From: JBMOKT01 sp049323895
GTDB taxonomy: Bacteria; Bacillota; Peptococcia; Peptococcales; BICA1-8
Assembly (NCBI GenBank): GCA_049323895.1
Contig: JBMOKT010000021.1
Location: 124,001-188,000 of the forward strand
Direction of reading: 5' to 3'
DNA: 64,000 bases
The position numbers and the translations under genes are program-made. Positions 17,943 to 26,248 of the stretch are shown here, piece after piece. The stretch's first letter is position 1. Each line of letters opens with the position of its first letter. The notes under the pieces were generated by a model. It did not search any database. It saw nothing but the letters and a program-made list of their open reading frames with translations, and had not been told where the DNA came from.

Positions 17943-19607
17943 TTATTTAAACACCGCACCTGACATAGCAGATGTTACCAGTTTTGCATAGCGGTCCAGG
18001 TAGCTTCCTTTTTTAACATGTTCCTGTTTGGGTTGCTGCCAGCGGGCTCTTCTTGCTGCTAATTCTTCATCACTTACATGGAGCTGTACTTTGCCAGCAG
18101 GAATATCGATTTCAATCAGGTCGCCTTCTTCAATAAGTGCAATCGGTCCACCTTCTTGTGCCTCGGGGGAAACATGACCTACTGCAGCTCCTGAAGTAGC
18201 CCCCGAAAATCTACCATCTGTAATTAATGCTACCTCTTTACCTAAACCCATACCTACAATGGCTGCCGTTGCAGTCAGCATTTCCCTCATTCCTGGTCCT
18301 CCCTTAGGACCTTCATATCTTACAACCACGACATCACCAGGTTTGATTTGTCCGCCGTAAATAGCTTCAACTGCCGGTTCTTCTTGGTCGAAGACTTTTG
18401 CCGGACCTTTATGTTTAAGCATTTCCGGTAAAACTGCTGCACTCTTGCAAACAGAGCCCTCAGGGGCCAAGTTGCCGTAAAGCAGCTGGATGCCTCCTGT
18501 TTTTGAGTAAGGGTTATCAATTGGCCTTATAACTTCTTTATTAATTATTACTTTTCCGGAAACATTTTTTGCAACAGTTTCTCCAGTTACAGTCATCACG
18601 TCCCTATTAATCAGCCCTGCTTCCATCAACTGATTCATCAGAGCTACCAATCCTCCTGCATAATGAAGGTCCACTGGATAATGTCCCCCCGCAGCAGGTC
18701 TAATTTTAACTAGATGTGGTATCTTTTTAGCCATTTCAGCAAAAGTATTTATATCAAATTCAATTCCTGCTTCTTTAGCAAGGGCTGTAAGATGCAAAAC
18801 AGTATTTGTGGAGCCACCAATTGCTAAATCAACAACAATGGCATTTTCAATTGCTTCTTTAGTGATTATATCAAGGGGTAAAATGTTTTTCTTATATAGC
18901 TCCATTATTTTCATACCTGTTTTCTTGGCTAAAGCTATCCTCTGACCACTGGCAGCCGGTGTTGCACTGCCTGGTAATACCATACCTAAAGCTTCACTTA
19001 AGAAGTTCATGGAATTAGCAGTACCTAAAAGGTTGCAGGCACCGCAACCGGGTAGAGCCTCTTGTTCCATTTTACCCAGATCTTCCATTGTCATATTACC
19101 TTTTGCCACTTCACCTTGGGCAGCCATTAAGTCAGAATAGCCAAGTTCACTACCTTCAAAGCATCCTGTTGCCATGGGACCACCACTAATCATTATGGAG
19201 GGAATGTTCAATCTTACAGCAGCCATTAGCAAACCCGGAGTAATTTTGTCACAGTTGGTAACAAAGACTACAGCATCATACTGATGACCGTTAATCATGC
19301 ATTCAATACTGTCACAGATTAATTCCCTGCTTGCTAAAGGATAATGCATGCCATAATTCCCCTGGGCTATACCATCACAGAGTCCAATGGTGGGAAACTC
19401 AATTGGCGTTCCCCCGGAGGCAATTACTCCCTCTCTGACAGCTTTAGCAATAGTATCCAGATGAATATGACCAGGCATAGTTTCGTTTTGAGTATTTACA
19501 ATAGCTACTAGAGGTTTTTCCAGATCTTCAGGTAAATGCCCCATAGAATAATATAAGGCCCTATGGGTGGCTCTAGCTAAACCTTTAGTTGTAATATGAC
19601 TTCTCAT
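17943..19607 (-). CDS. ilvD: dihydroxy-acid dehydratase (IlvD/Edd family)
   Basis: An Fe-S dehydratase that converts 2,3-dihydroxy acids to 2-oxo acids; in isoleucine/valine synthesis it is the third common step. The 554 residues show the three cluster cysteines in context: IGLCDGIAQG, VTNCDKITPG and LPGCGACNLLGTANSM. The C-terminal VALITDGRFSGATSG motif is intact. I use the ATG at 19607 because AAGGGG sits nine bases upstream; the ATG at 19616 touches that site. It follows an aldolase and an aldehyde dehydrogenase instead of ilvB/ilvC/leu genes, so the true substrate could be a sugar acid rather than the branched-chain precursor. Confidence 0.88.
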   Translation of the reverse strand: MRSHITTKGLARATHRALYYSMGHLPEDLEKPLVAIVNTQNETMPGHIHLDTIAKAVREGVIASGGTPIEFPTIGLCDGIAQGNYGMHYPLASRELICDSIECMINGHQYDAVVFVTNCDKITPGLLMAAVRLNIPSIMISGGPMATGCFEGSELGYSDLMAAQGEVAKGNMTMEDLGKMEQEALPGCGACNLLGTANSMNFLSEALGMVLPGSATPAASGQRIALAKKTGMKIMELYKKNILPLDIITKEAIENAIVVDLAIGGSTNTVLHLTALAKEAGIEFDINTFAEMAKKIPHLVKIRPAAGGHYPVDLHYAGGLVALMNQLMEAGLINRDVMTVTGETVAKNVSGKVIINKEVIRPIDNPYSKTGGIQLLYGNLAPEGSVCKSAAVLPEMLKHKGPAKVFDQEEPAVEAIYGGQIKPGDVVVVRYEGPKGGPGMREMLTATAAIVGMGLGKEVALITDGRFSGATSGAAVGHVSPEAQEGGPIALIEEGDLIEIDIPAGKVQLHVSDEELAARRARWQQPKQEHVKKGSYLDRYAKLVTSAMSGAVFK

Positions 19608-19632
19608 ACAATTCATCCCCTTTTTATTTATA

Positions 19633-20637
19633 TTATTTTTCCCTGCTTAATTCATAGGCTACGTCAACAATCATATCCTCTTGACCACCCACCGTTTTAC
19701 GACGCCCCATTTCAAAAAGAATATCCCTGGCATCAACACCAAATTTTTCTGCAGCCCGCAAAGCATGCAGCAAGAAGCTTCCATAACAGCCTGCATAACC
19801 TATGGTTAAGGAGTTTTTGTCAATAACCTGGGGTCTTTTCATTTTGGGGACCACTATGTCATCAGCAGTATCCATTATTTTATACAAATCGATTCCAGTT
19901 TCATAGCCTAGTTTATGCAGAACAGCTACCAGAACCTCTAATTGAGTGTTGCCTGCACCGGCACCTAGTCCTTTACAGGTTGCATCTACTACTTCCGCAC
20001 CGGCTTCAATAGCCGACAGGGTGTTAGCAACAGCTAACCCCAGATTATTATGGGCATGATGACCAACAGGCAATCCTGTTGCTTCTTTTACTGCCTTAAC
20101 CCTCTCTCCAACCTCTTGAGGTGTTAAAGCACCTGCCGAATCTGTTACATAAATAATATCAGCACCATAACTGGCAAAAAGCTCAGCCTGTTGAACTATG
20201 GTTTTAACATCAGCCATATGGGCCATCATTAGAAAGCCCACTGCCTCCATACCTAATTCTTTAGCCAATTTTATATGCTGTTCTCCAATATCCGCCTCAG
20301 TTACATGGGTCGCAATCCTGGCTACTTTTGCTCCGTATTTGGCAGCAACTTCTAGTTCTTTTTTAGTGCCAATACCAGGCAAAAGCAATACATCAAGCTT
20401 AGCGTTCTTGAGGACTTGGGAAACAGCCTTTAGATATTCTTCATCAGAGTATGCAGCTAATCCATACTGGAAGGATGAACCTCCTAATCCATCACCATGA
20501 CCAATTTCAATTGTGTCAACCCCTGCTTCATCAAGGGATTTAGCCACTTCTGCCATATCCTGAGGAGAAAATTGATGGCTCACCGCATGCATTCCATCCC
20601 GTAAGGTAGAATCGATTATTCTGATTTTCTTAACCAT
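19633..20637 (-). CDS. 4-hydroxy-2-oxovalerate aldolase (DmpG/BphI/MhpE family)
   Basis: A divalent-metal pyruvate aldolase splitting 4-hydroxy-2-oxopentanoate into pyruvate and acetaldehyde. The 334 residues include the signature STLRDGMHAVSHQF, with the Arg-Asp-Gly and catalytic His residues, the metal ligands in VGHHAHNNLG, and the C-terminal part that forms the aldehyde channel with the dehydrogenase. AAGGAGGT precedes the ATG. The acylating dehydrogenase gene lies six bases upstream, the standard pairing that makes a channelling complex. The absence of aromatic-ring cleavage genes suggests a non-aromatic source of the hydroxy-oxo acid. Confidence 0.95.
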   Translation of the reverse strand: MVKKIRIIDSTLRDGMHAVSHQFSPQDMAEVAKSLDEAGVDTIEIGHGDGLGGSSFQYGLAAYSDEEYLKAVSQVLKNAKLDVLLLPGIGTKKELEVAAKYGAKVARIATHVTEADIGEQHIKLAKELGMEAVGFLMMAHMADVKTIVQQAELFASYGADIIYVTDSAGALTPQEVGERVKAVKEATGLPVGHHAHNNLGLAVANTLSAIEAGAEVVDATCKGLGAGAGNTQLEVLVAVLHKLGYETGIDLYKIMDTADDIVVPKMKRPQVIDKNSLTIGYAGCYGSFLLHALRAAEKFGVDARDILFEMGRRKTVGGQEDMIVDVAYELSREK

Positions 20638-20643
20638 CTTATC

Positions 20644-21519
20644 CTACCTCCTTACCTTTTTGAGTATATTTTCTGCTATTTTTTCTCCTGCTCCCTTGGC
20701 TGCGGCAGTCATAATATCTAAGTTGCCGGCATATGCAGGAAGGTAATGCCCTGCCCCTGTAACTTCCAACATAACGGTAACCTTATCTCCTTCAACTATT
20801 GGAGGAACCTTTAATTTATACCCAGGTACATATTCTTGGACCTTGGCAACCATATCCTCCACTGCCTTAGTAATCAATTCATCATCCGGGTTATTTACCT
20901 TTGCATAGACAGTATCCCGCATCATAATGGGTGGTTCGGCCGGATTTAATATGATAATTGCCTTACCTCTACCGGCACCTCCCACTTCCACCAAGCCCCG
21001 GGCGGTAGTCTGGGTGAATTCATCAATATTCTGCCTGGTTCCTGGACCTGCACTACGGCTTGATATGGTAGCTACTATTTCAGCATAAGTTACATCAGCC
21101 ACGCTGTTAATGGCTGCCACTATGGGAATTGTTGCCTGCCCGCCGCAGGTTACCATGTTTATATTTGGGCTGTTTAAATGTTCTTCCAGGTTAACCACCG
21201 GTACTACATAAGGTCCGATTGCCGCGGGGGTTAAATCAATGGCAATTTTCCCCGCCTTTTCCAACAAAGGTGCATGAATTTTATGGGGTTTGGCACCCGT
21301 AGCATCAAAAACAATCTTAATTTCCTCGTTTTCCAATATTTCATTGATTCCATTATGGGTTGTATTAAAACCAAGTTTCCTTGCCAGCGCCAGTCCTTCA
21401 GAATCGGGAATAATACCAACCATTGTATCCAATTGAATATACTTGCTGTCCATAAGCTTGTACATTAAATCAATACCAATGTTTCCAGGACCTATAATTG
21501 CTGCTTTAACCTTTTCCAT
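20644..21519 (-). CDS. acetaldehyde dehydrogenase (acylating), DmpF/BphJ/MhpF family
   Basis: Oxidises acetaldehyde with NAD+ and CoA to acetyl-CoA, receiving the aldehyde through a tunnel from the partner aldolase. The 291-residue product has the N-terminal NAD motif AAIIGPGNIGIDL, the active-site cysteine in MVTCGGQATIPIV (near residue 128) and the conserved ISSRSAGPGTRQNIDEFT block. AAGGAGG precedes the ATG. It is the first gene of the unit dehydrogenase-aldolase-dehydratase and has an extended -10 promoter upstream. Other short aldehydes such as glycolaldehyde may also be substrates. Confidence 0.95.
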   Translation of the reverse strand: MEKVKAAIIGPGNIGIDLMYKLMDSKYIQLDTMVGIIPDSEGLALARKLGFNTTHNGINEILENEEIKIVFDATGAKPHKIHAPLLEKAGKIAIDLTPAAIGPYVVPVVNLEEHLNSPNINMVTCGGQATIPIVAAINSVADVTYAEIVATISSRSAGPGTRQNIDEFTQTTARGLVEVGGAGRGKAIIILNPAEPPIMMRDTVYAKVNNPDDELITKAVEDMVAKVQEYVPGYKLKVPPIVEGDKVTVMLEVTGAGHYLPAYAGNLDIMTAAAKGAGEKIAENILKKVRR

Positions 21520-21557
21520 ACAAAGCCTCCTTACTGTGCGACACTATAGAACGCCGT

Positions 21558-21569
21558 TTTATTATACCA
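21558..21569 (-). promoter_or_regulatory. extended -10 promoter for the aldehyde dehydrogenase-aldolase-ilvD unit
   Basis: The minus strand reads ATGGTATAATAA: a consensus TATAAT preceded by the TGN extended -10 element, about 40 bases above the first start codon. No clear -35 hexamer is seen. Confidence 0.55.
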
Positions 21570-21640
21570 TGATTTATTCGCCTTCCAGAGTAGAAAAACC
21601 TTCTAGCAGGAGATATAGTCTTTTGCATATTTTTGTAATA

Positions 21641-21664
21641 GAAAAAAACGCCTAGTTAGGCGTC
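21641..21664 (-). terminator. intrinsic terminator of the 21670 gene
   Basis: ACGCCTA / TAGGCGT stem followed by TTTTTTC on the minus strand, immediately after the stop codon. Confidence 0.8.
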
Positions 21665-21669
21665 ACATA

Positions 21670-22047
21670 CTACTTCTGGCTTATAATTTTAATAAAAGGT
21701 TTTAGTTGATAATAAAGCTGAGTAGGCAGGGTTTTCACATCCAGCCTGTATTTGCGGTCCAAATGGAGAATGAGGTATCTGGCTCTGCTATCTACAGATA
21801 CTTCAAGCTTATTAAGGGGAAACTCCTTGTATTTTTTTGCCAAGGTAAGCTTGAGCATTATTTTATCTTCATTTATGTTAATTATCTGTGGGTAGTAAAA
21901 ATTGCTGACTAACCCTACAGTAAGAAAGACAAAGGACAGCTGTTTGACACTTGCCAGGCTTTCTATAAAAAAACCCGAAAGTAAAGTAATACCTAAAGGC
22001 ACAAATAATAAAGCTAGATTTACAAAATTTTTATTAACATGGTACAT
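21670..22047 (-). CDS. small membrane protein with C-terminal soluble domain, unknown
   Basis: A 125-residue protein starting at the ATG at 22047, chosen because AGAAGGTG lies six bases upstream; a longer frame to 22125 has no such site. Two N-terminal hydrophobic helices (ALLFVPLGITLLSGFF and LSFVFLTVGLVSNFYY) are followed by an about 75-residue beta-rich part containing EDKIMLKLTLAKKYKEFPLNKLEV, reminiscent of bacterial PH-like domains. It has its own terminator and no obvious operon partner. Function unknown. Confidence 0.6.
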   Translation of the reverse strand: MYHVNKNFVNLALLFVPLGITLLSGFFIESLASVKQLSFVFLTVGLVSNFYYPQIININEDKIMLKLTLAKKYKEFPLNKLEVSVDSRARYLILHLDRKYRLDVKTLPTQLYYQLKPFIKIISQK

Positions 22048-22084
22048 GAAATCACCTTCTTTTAAAGGAAACTGATAAATCAGT

Positions 22085-22374
22085 CCGTGACTACAGTAGC
22101 TACAGTGGATACAGAAAACCGGCAAGCCGGTTTTAGGTTAAGGTAAGCTTTATAAGTAAAACTGCATGACAGGTAAAGGTAAAGTAAGACTTCGCTACGC
22201 TAGATTAAGGCTTAAAATCTAGTGCAACTTGTTGCGCGTAATCTTCAATACTAACGGAGTGAAATCCATATGGATTACATCCATATTTTATCCGCGTTTA
22301 TCCGTGTGGTCCACAGGACCCCGTGGTTTCAAACTCTCTTTCACTTTTCCACTTTTCCACTGTTTCACTGGTCA
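22085..22374. repeat. intergenic region of short palindromes and 8-bp period repeats
   Basis: No gene is visible. It contains a CTACAGTAGCTACAGTGG stretch related to 32747-32785, short palindromes (AATCCATATGGATT near 22263), a TTTATCCGCG/TTTATCCGTG pair (about 22288) and TTTCACTT/TTCCACTT/TTCCACTG octamers (about 22338-22370) running up to the kynU stop codon. Confidence 0.6.
22113..22136 (-). terminator. intrinsic terminator
   Basis: Perfect AAAACCGGC / GCCGGTTTT stem with TTTTC on the minus strand. It lies about 240 bases below kynU and could end its transcript. Confidence 0.6.
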
Positions 22375-23661
22375 CTACGCTACCGGTCCGCTCTTATCAG
22401 AAAAATTTGCATATTCTTGGTTGTCCATTATTTCTTTTAAGTGTTGAACAACCTGCCATATCTCATGAAAGGAAACATAAAGGGGTACGGGGGCCAGTCT
22501 GATAACATTAGGATATCGGAAATCGGGTATAACCCCCCTCTTCTTTAATGCTTCATTTATTCGCAGTGCCTCCTCATGCTCCACGGCAACATGACCGCCT
22601 CTCCGTTGAGGATTCCTGGGAGTTCCAATTTGAAAGCCGTACTTTTCCAGGGGTAATAATTCATCCATTAAGAAGATTAAATATTCGGTAGCTGTCATAG
22701 ACTTTTCACGAAGATTTTCAATGCCTGCCTCATGGTATATTTTTAAAGAGCCTTCTAAGGGTGCAGTGCTTAACATGTTAATTGTTCCAATTTGCCAGCC
22801 TCCGGCAGCTTTTGCCCGCCTAAAATCCAGTTTCATATCGAACTGACTGTCTTTTTGATATCCCCACCAACCGGCAAGACCAACATCAATATTAAAGTGT
22901 TTCTTGTTGACATAAATGCCTGCGGTTCCTCCAGGACCGTTATTCATATATTTATAATTACACCAAAATGCGAAATCTACTTCCCACTGGGAAAATTTAT
23001 GGGGAACTGCACCAACGGAATGGGAGCAATCAAAACCGATTAGTATACCTTTTTCGTGAGCTTTACTGGTCAAATACTCTATGTCCAGAAGCTGACCGCT
23101 CCTATACAGCACTGCCGGCAGGATAATCAAAGCGACATTTTCATTCATTGCTGCCACTATATCATCTTCATCAAGAGTCTTTCCATCCCTGCTTCTAACC
23201 AGGATTAAATGACTGTCGCTATTTAGATTATGCAGCCTTAACTGGCTATCCAGCGCATATTTATCAGAGGGAAAATTCAATTCATCCGCCAAAATTTTAT
23301 TCTTTTTGCCATTAGGTCGAAAAAAGGTTGCTGTTAAGTTATGCAAATTAACAGTTGTACTGCCGGTAATAATTACTTCATCGGCTTGGGCCCCTACTAA
23401 AGGAGCCATCATTTTCCCTAACTCTTCCCCATAATAAAACCAGGGGATATCTCCTTCCAGCCATCCATTTATTCCCAATATCTTCCATTCTTCCAGAATT
23501 CTTAAAAGGGAAGCCTCTGCATCCTTAGATAAAAGACCTAATGAGTTCCCATCCATATATATCTGCCCTTCTTTTTTATAAAACCGCTGGGTATAGTCTT
23601 TTAAAGGGTCCTTCGCATCCATTTCCAAGGCAAAGCCCTCACCTGCTTTGAACTTTTTCAT
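22375..23661 (-). CDS. kynU: kynureninase
   Basis: PLP enzyme of the aspartate aminotransferase fold that cleaves kynurenine to anthranilate and alanine. The 428 residues match the family in length and motifs: DGNSLGLL near the N-terminus, TGSTTVNLHN (phosphate-binding), WCNYKYMNNGPGGTAGIYV containing the PLP lysine, and a C-terminal RRGGHVAVEH block. The ATG at 23661 follows GGGAGG by four bases; an upstream in-frame codon at 23673 is too close. No tryptophan dioxygenase or formamidase gene is near, and both the context and the anaerobic gene content argue against the classical oxygen-dependent pathway. Salvage of external kynurenine is one possibility. Confidence 0.93.
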   Translation of the reverse strand: MKKFKAGEGFALEMDAKDPLKDYTQRFYKKEGQIYMDGNSLGLLSKDAEASLLRILEEWKILGINGWLEGDIPWFYYGEELGKMMAPLVGAQADEVIITGSTTVNLHNLTATFFRPNGKKNKILADELNFPSDKYALDSQLRLHNLNSDSHLILVRSRDGKTLDEDDIVAAMNENVALIILPAVLYRSGQLLDIEYLTSKAHEKGILIGFDCSHSVGAVPHKFSQWEVDFAFWCNYKYMNNGPGGTAGIYVNKKHFNIDVGLAGWWGYQKDSQFDMKLDFRRAKAAGGWQIGTINMLSTAPLEGSLKIYHEAGIENLREKSMTATEYLIFLMDELLPLEKYGFQIGTPRNPQRRGGHVAVEHEEALRINEALKKRGVIPDFRYPNVIRLAPVPLYVSFHEIWQVVQHLKEIMDNQEYANFSDKSGPVA

Positions 23662-23710
23662 AGTTCCTCCCAAATAAAAGATTATTGATTTTTCGGCATA
23701 ACCCTAAAAA

Positions 23711-23750
23711 CAAAAAACATACAAGCACCTAATCAATAGATGCTTGCGTT
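23711..23750 (-). terminator. intrinsic terminator of the 23760 gene
   Basis: CAAGCA / TGCTTG stem with a longer imperfect extension, followed on the minus strand by TATGTTTTTTG. Confidence 0.6.
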
Positions 23751-23759
23751 TTATAAATG

Positions 23760-24005
23760 TTATTTTGCCTCCTGGGCATTTTTCTTTAAGGCATTATTAT
23801 ATTTTTGTGCACCCATGGCACCAAACATTGCATATCCCAGGACAAAGGGTATTAAAATCCAGATGGATATGGCATAACCCAAAGCTATAATGGCTAATAG
23901 CTCAATTAAAGCCCGGAGGGGGGATTTACTGCCGATATACACATAAGTAAAAGGACCGGCCACCCAGCCTATCACTCCTGCAATTACAATATCTTTTTTT
24001 TTCAA
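23760..24005 (-). CDS. small membrane protein, unknown
   Basis: An 81-residue protein with two to three hydrophobic segments (VIAGVIGWVAGPFTYVYIG, IELLAIIALGYAISIWILIPFVLGYAMFG) and a Lys-rich tail. I chose the TTG at 24005, six bases after GAGGTG; the GTG at 24014 overlaps that site. The organisation, a glycine-rich first helix and a double C-terminal helix, resembles small TM2-like proteins, but the TM2 signature is not clear. Monocistronic with its own terminator. Confidence 0.55.
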   Translation of the reverse strand: MKKKDIVIAGVIGWVAGPFTYVYIGSKSPLRALIELLAIIALGYAISIWILIPFVLGYAMFGAMGAQKYNNALKKNAQEAK

Positions 24006-24068
24006 AAACCTCACCTCAATTGATTAAATACTTAATATTTCGACGAGGTCGAAGGTTTTCCTTTTTTT

Positions 24069-24086
24069 AAATGTTTTAAAACATTT
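24069..24086. other. perfect 18-bp palindrome
   Basis: AAATGTTTTAAAACATTT is fully self-complementary and lies between the genes at 23760 and 24193. It may be an operator or a weak terminator; no T-run follows in either gene direction. Confidence 0.4.
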
Positions 24087-24192
24087 CCTATACTTTACCC
24101 ATAAGTAATTTTTTGACAATTTACTATTTCAGGGTACAATACCACTTATATTATCATTTTCAAATTTTGATTCTATAGCAGGTTGTTCAATG

Positions 24193-24567
24193 TTAACCTC
24201 TTTTGTTAAGCTCAACCAATACACACCCTTCGAATACATTAATACTATTTTCACTGCAGAAGTTTAGTATTTCTTCACTTGCAGCCCCGGGCTGAATTAA
24301 TACTTTGTCTACACCCTGCTCCTTTGCTTCAGCAATCACATTGATTCCTACCTTGGGGTGTATTACTAAGTCAATTACATCTATTTTTTCCGGGACGTCT
24401 TTTATAGATTTATAGACTTTTTCACTATTGGACCTGGGATTTACCTTATAAACGTTATAATTCTCCCCTTCCAGACGTCTAACAATTTTTGAGGCGAATT
24501 TTTCTTCATTTAAAACATCACCTACCACAGCCCAATTTTTAAATTCCAACATTTCTTGTCCTGTCAT
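24193..24567 (-). CDS. CoA-binding domain protein (YccU-like)
   Basis: A 124-residue single Rossmann domain of the CoA-binding family that also forms the N-terminal part of succinyl-CoA synthetase alpha subunit. Recognisable are the start WAVVGDVLNEEKFASKIVRRL, the strand VIDLVIHPKVGINVIAEAKE and the end VLIQPGAASEEILNFC...VNVFEGCVLVEL. AAGGAGTG lies before the ATG and overlaps the end of the upstream FAD protein gene, so the two are co-transcribed. The biological role of these stand-alone domains is unknown. Confidence 0.85.
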   Translation of the reverse strand: MTGQEMLEFKNWAVVGDVLNEEKFASKIVRRLEGENYNVYKVNPRSNSEKVYKSIKDVPEKIDVIDLVIHPKVGINVIAEAKEQGVDKVLIQPGAASEEILNFCSENSINVFEGCVLVELNKRG

Positions 24568-24573
24568 TTTATT

Positions 24574-26178
24574 TCACTCCTTTTTTATTGGTTTATATTT
24601 AAGGGCAATAGCTTCCGCCACCATAATTCCGTCAACGGCCGCAGAAACTATTCCACCGGCATAGCCTGCACCCTCACCACAGGGATAGAGTCCCGGGAAG
24701 CTATTGGCTTCAAAATTTTCATCCCGTATAATCCTCACAGGGGAGGAACTACGAGTTTCCACCCCCGTGAGAACTGCATCAGCCCTGTCAAAGCCTTTTA
24801 TTTTTTTTGCAAAATAAGGCAAGGCTTCTTTTAAAGTATCTATTACATAAGGCGGCAGACATTTTTTAAGTTCTACAAATTTTATACCCGGTTTATAGGA
24901 TGATTTAACATCTCCTAATGATGTTGAAGGTATATCAGCAAGAAAGTCACCTAGAACCTGTACAGGTGCAGAAAAATCCCGTCCTGCCAGTTCACAGGCA
25001 AGCCTTTCCCATTTTCTTTGGAACTCAATTCCGGCTAGAGGATGGTTGCTGTCAAAGTCTGCAGGTCCAACCCCTACTAAAAGGGCACTATTGGCATTTT
25101 CAGCATCCCGGGCAAAATAACTCATACCATTAGTTACTACCCCATCCTCCTCGGAAGCAGCAGCCACAACCACACCACCGGGACACATGCAAAAACTATA
25201 AGCTGCCCTTCCTGTAGATGCATGGCAGGTTAATTTATAATCTGCAGCACCTAAGCTTTCATGTTCACTAAAGTCACCATACTGTTCACGGTTTATCATT
25301 TCTTGCGGATGCTCAATTCTAACTCCTATAGCAAAGGCTTTGGTGGTCAGCTGTACATTTCTGTCATAAAGCATCGCAAAGGTATCCCTGGCACTATGCC
25401 CCACGGCAAGTACTACAACATCGCTTTCCAATACTTCTTTATTATTTATTATTACTCCTTTGGGTGAATTATTATTTGAAACCAAATCGGTTACCTTACT
25501 GTTAAATCTTACTTCACCACCCAGACCGATAATACTTTCCCTTATTTTTTTAACAACATCTTTCAGGATATCTGTGCCGATATGGGGCTTATAGGAATAG
25601 AGTATTTCTTCGGGGGCGCCGTGGCAAATAAGCTCTTCCAACACCTTGCGGCAGCGGGGATTTTTTATCAAGGTTGTCAGCTTTCCATCAGAAAAAGTAC
25701 CCGCTCCCCCTTCGCCAAACTGCACGTTGGATTCGGTATTAAGCTTTCCGGTCAGCCAAAAATCCTCCACGTCCCTCGTCCTGGTTTCAACATCTTTACC
25801 CCTTTCCAGCAGAATAGGCTTATACCCCATTTGTGCTAAAATCAGCCCGCAGAATAAACCCGCAGGTCCAGTACCTATAATTACCGGTCTGGTTTTAATT
25901 TTTTGAGAACCTGTTTGCACATATTTATAATTCAAATCCGGTGTTACTGTAACCTCTCCCTTGGAGTTCTTCAAAGTTCCATTCTGATCTTTTACACTAA
26001 CATCTACCGTATAAACAAAATAAATCATTTCAGCCTTGCGGGCATCAATGGATTGTTTAAAGATGCGATAATTAAGCAACTGGGTCCTGGTAATTTTTAA
26101 TTTCCGCAAAATTTCCTTCTCTATAGCTTCCTTCTGATTTTTTACAATGGCCACCTTAATTCCCGTAATCCTCAGCAT
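24574..26178 (-). CDS. uncharacterised FAD-dependent dehydrogenase (COG2509 type)
   Basis: A 534-residue flavoprotein. An N-terminal domain of about 95 residues precedes the FAD Rossmann motif PVIIGTGPAGLFCGLILAQMG. Further FAD contacts are VVLAVGHSARDTF and the C-terminal YPCGEGAGYAGGIVSAAVDG. GEGGAGTFSDGKLTT near residue 155 is diagnostic for this widely conserved bacterial group. The ATG at 26178 has GGAG only two bases upstream, so the exact start is less certain than the frame. It is followed seven bases later by the CoA-binding protein gene. Substrate unknown. Confidence 0.88.
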   Translation of the reverse strand: MLRITGIKVAIVKNQKEAIEKEILRKLKITRTQLLNYRIFKQSIDARKAEMIYFVYTVDVSVKDQNGTLKNSKGEVTVTPDLNYKYVQTGSQKIKTRPVIIGTGPAGLFCGLILAQMGYKPILLERGKDVETRTRDVEDFWLTGKLNTESNVQFGEGGAGTFSDGKLTTLIKNPRCRKVLEELICHGAPEEILYSYKPHIGTDILKDVVKKIRESIIGLGGEVRFNSKVTDLVSNNNSPKGVIINNKEVLESDVVVLAVGHSARDTFAMLYDRNVQLTTKAFAIGVRIEHPQEMINREQYGDFSEHESLGAADYKLTCHASTGRAAYSFCMCPGGVVVAAASEEDGVVTNGMSYFARDAENANSALLVGVGPADFDSNHPLAGIEFQRKWERLACELAGRDFSAPVQVLGDFLADIPSTSLGDVKSSYKPGIKFVELKKCLPPYVIDTLKEALPYFAKKIKGFDRADAVLTGVETRSSSPVRIIRDENFEANSFPGLYPCGEGAGYAGGIVSAAVDGIMVAEAIALKYKPIKKE

Positions 26179-26248
26179 AACTCCAAACCACCTTATATTT
26201 GCTAAACTATTAATATATGCTTATGATAACTAAATATGCCAAAACTTT

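Noticed and set aside
17943..19607. Branched-chain amino acid operon
   Set aside because: Only the IlvD-family gene is present; ilvB, ilvN, ilvC and leu genes are absent and the partners are an aldolase and an aldehyde dehydrogenase.
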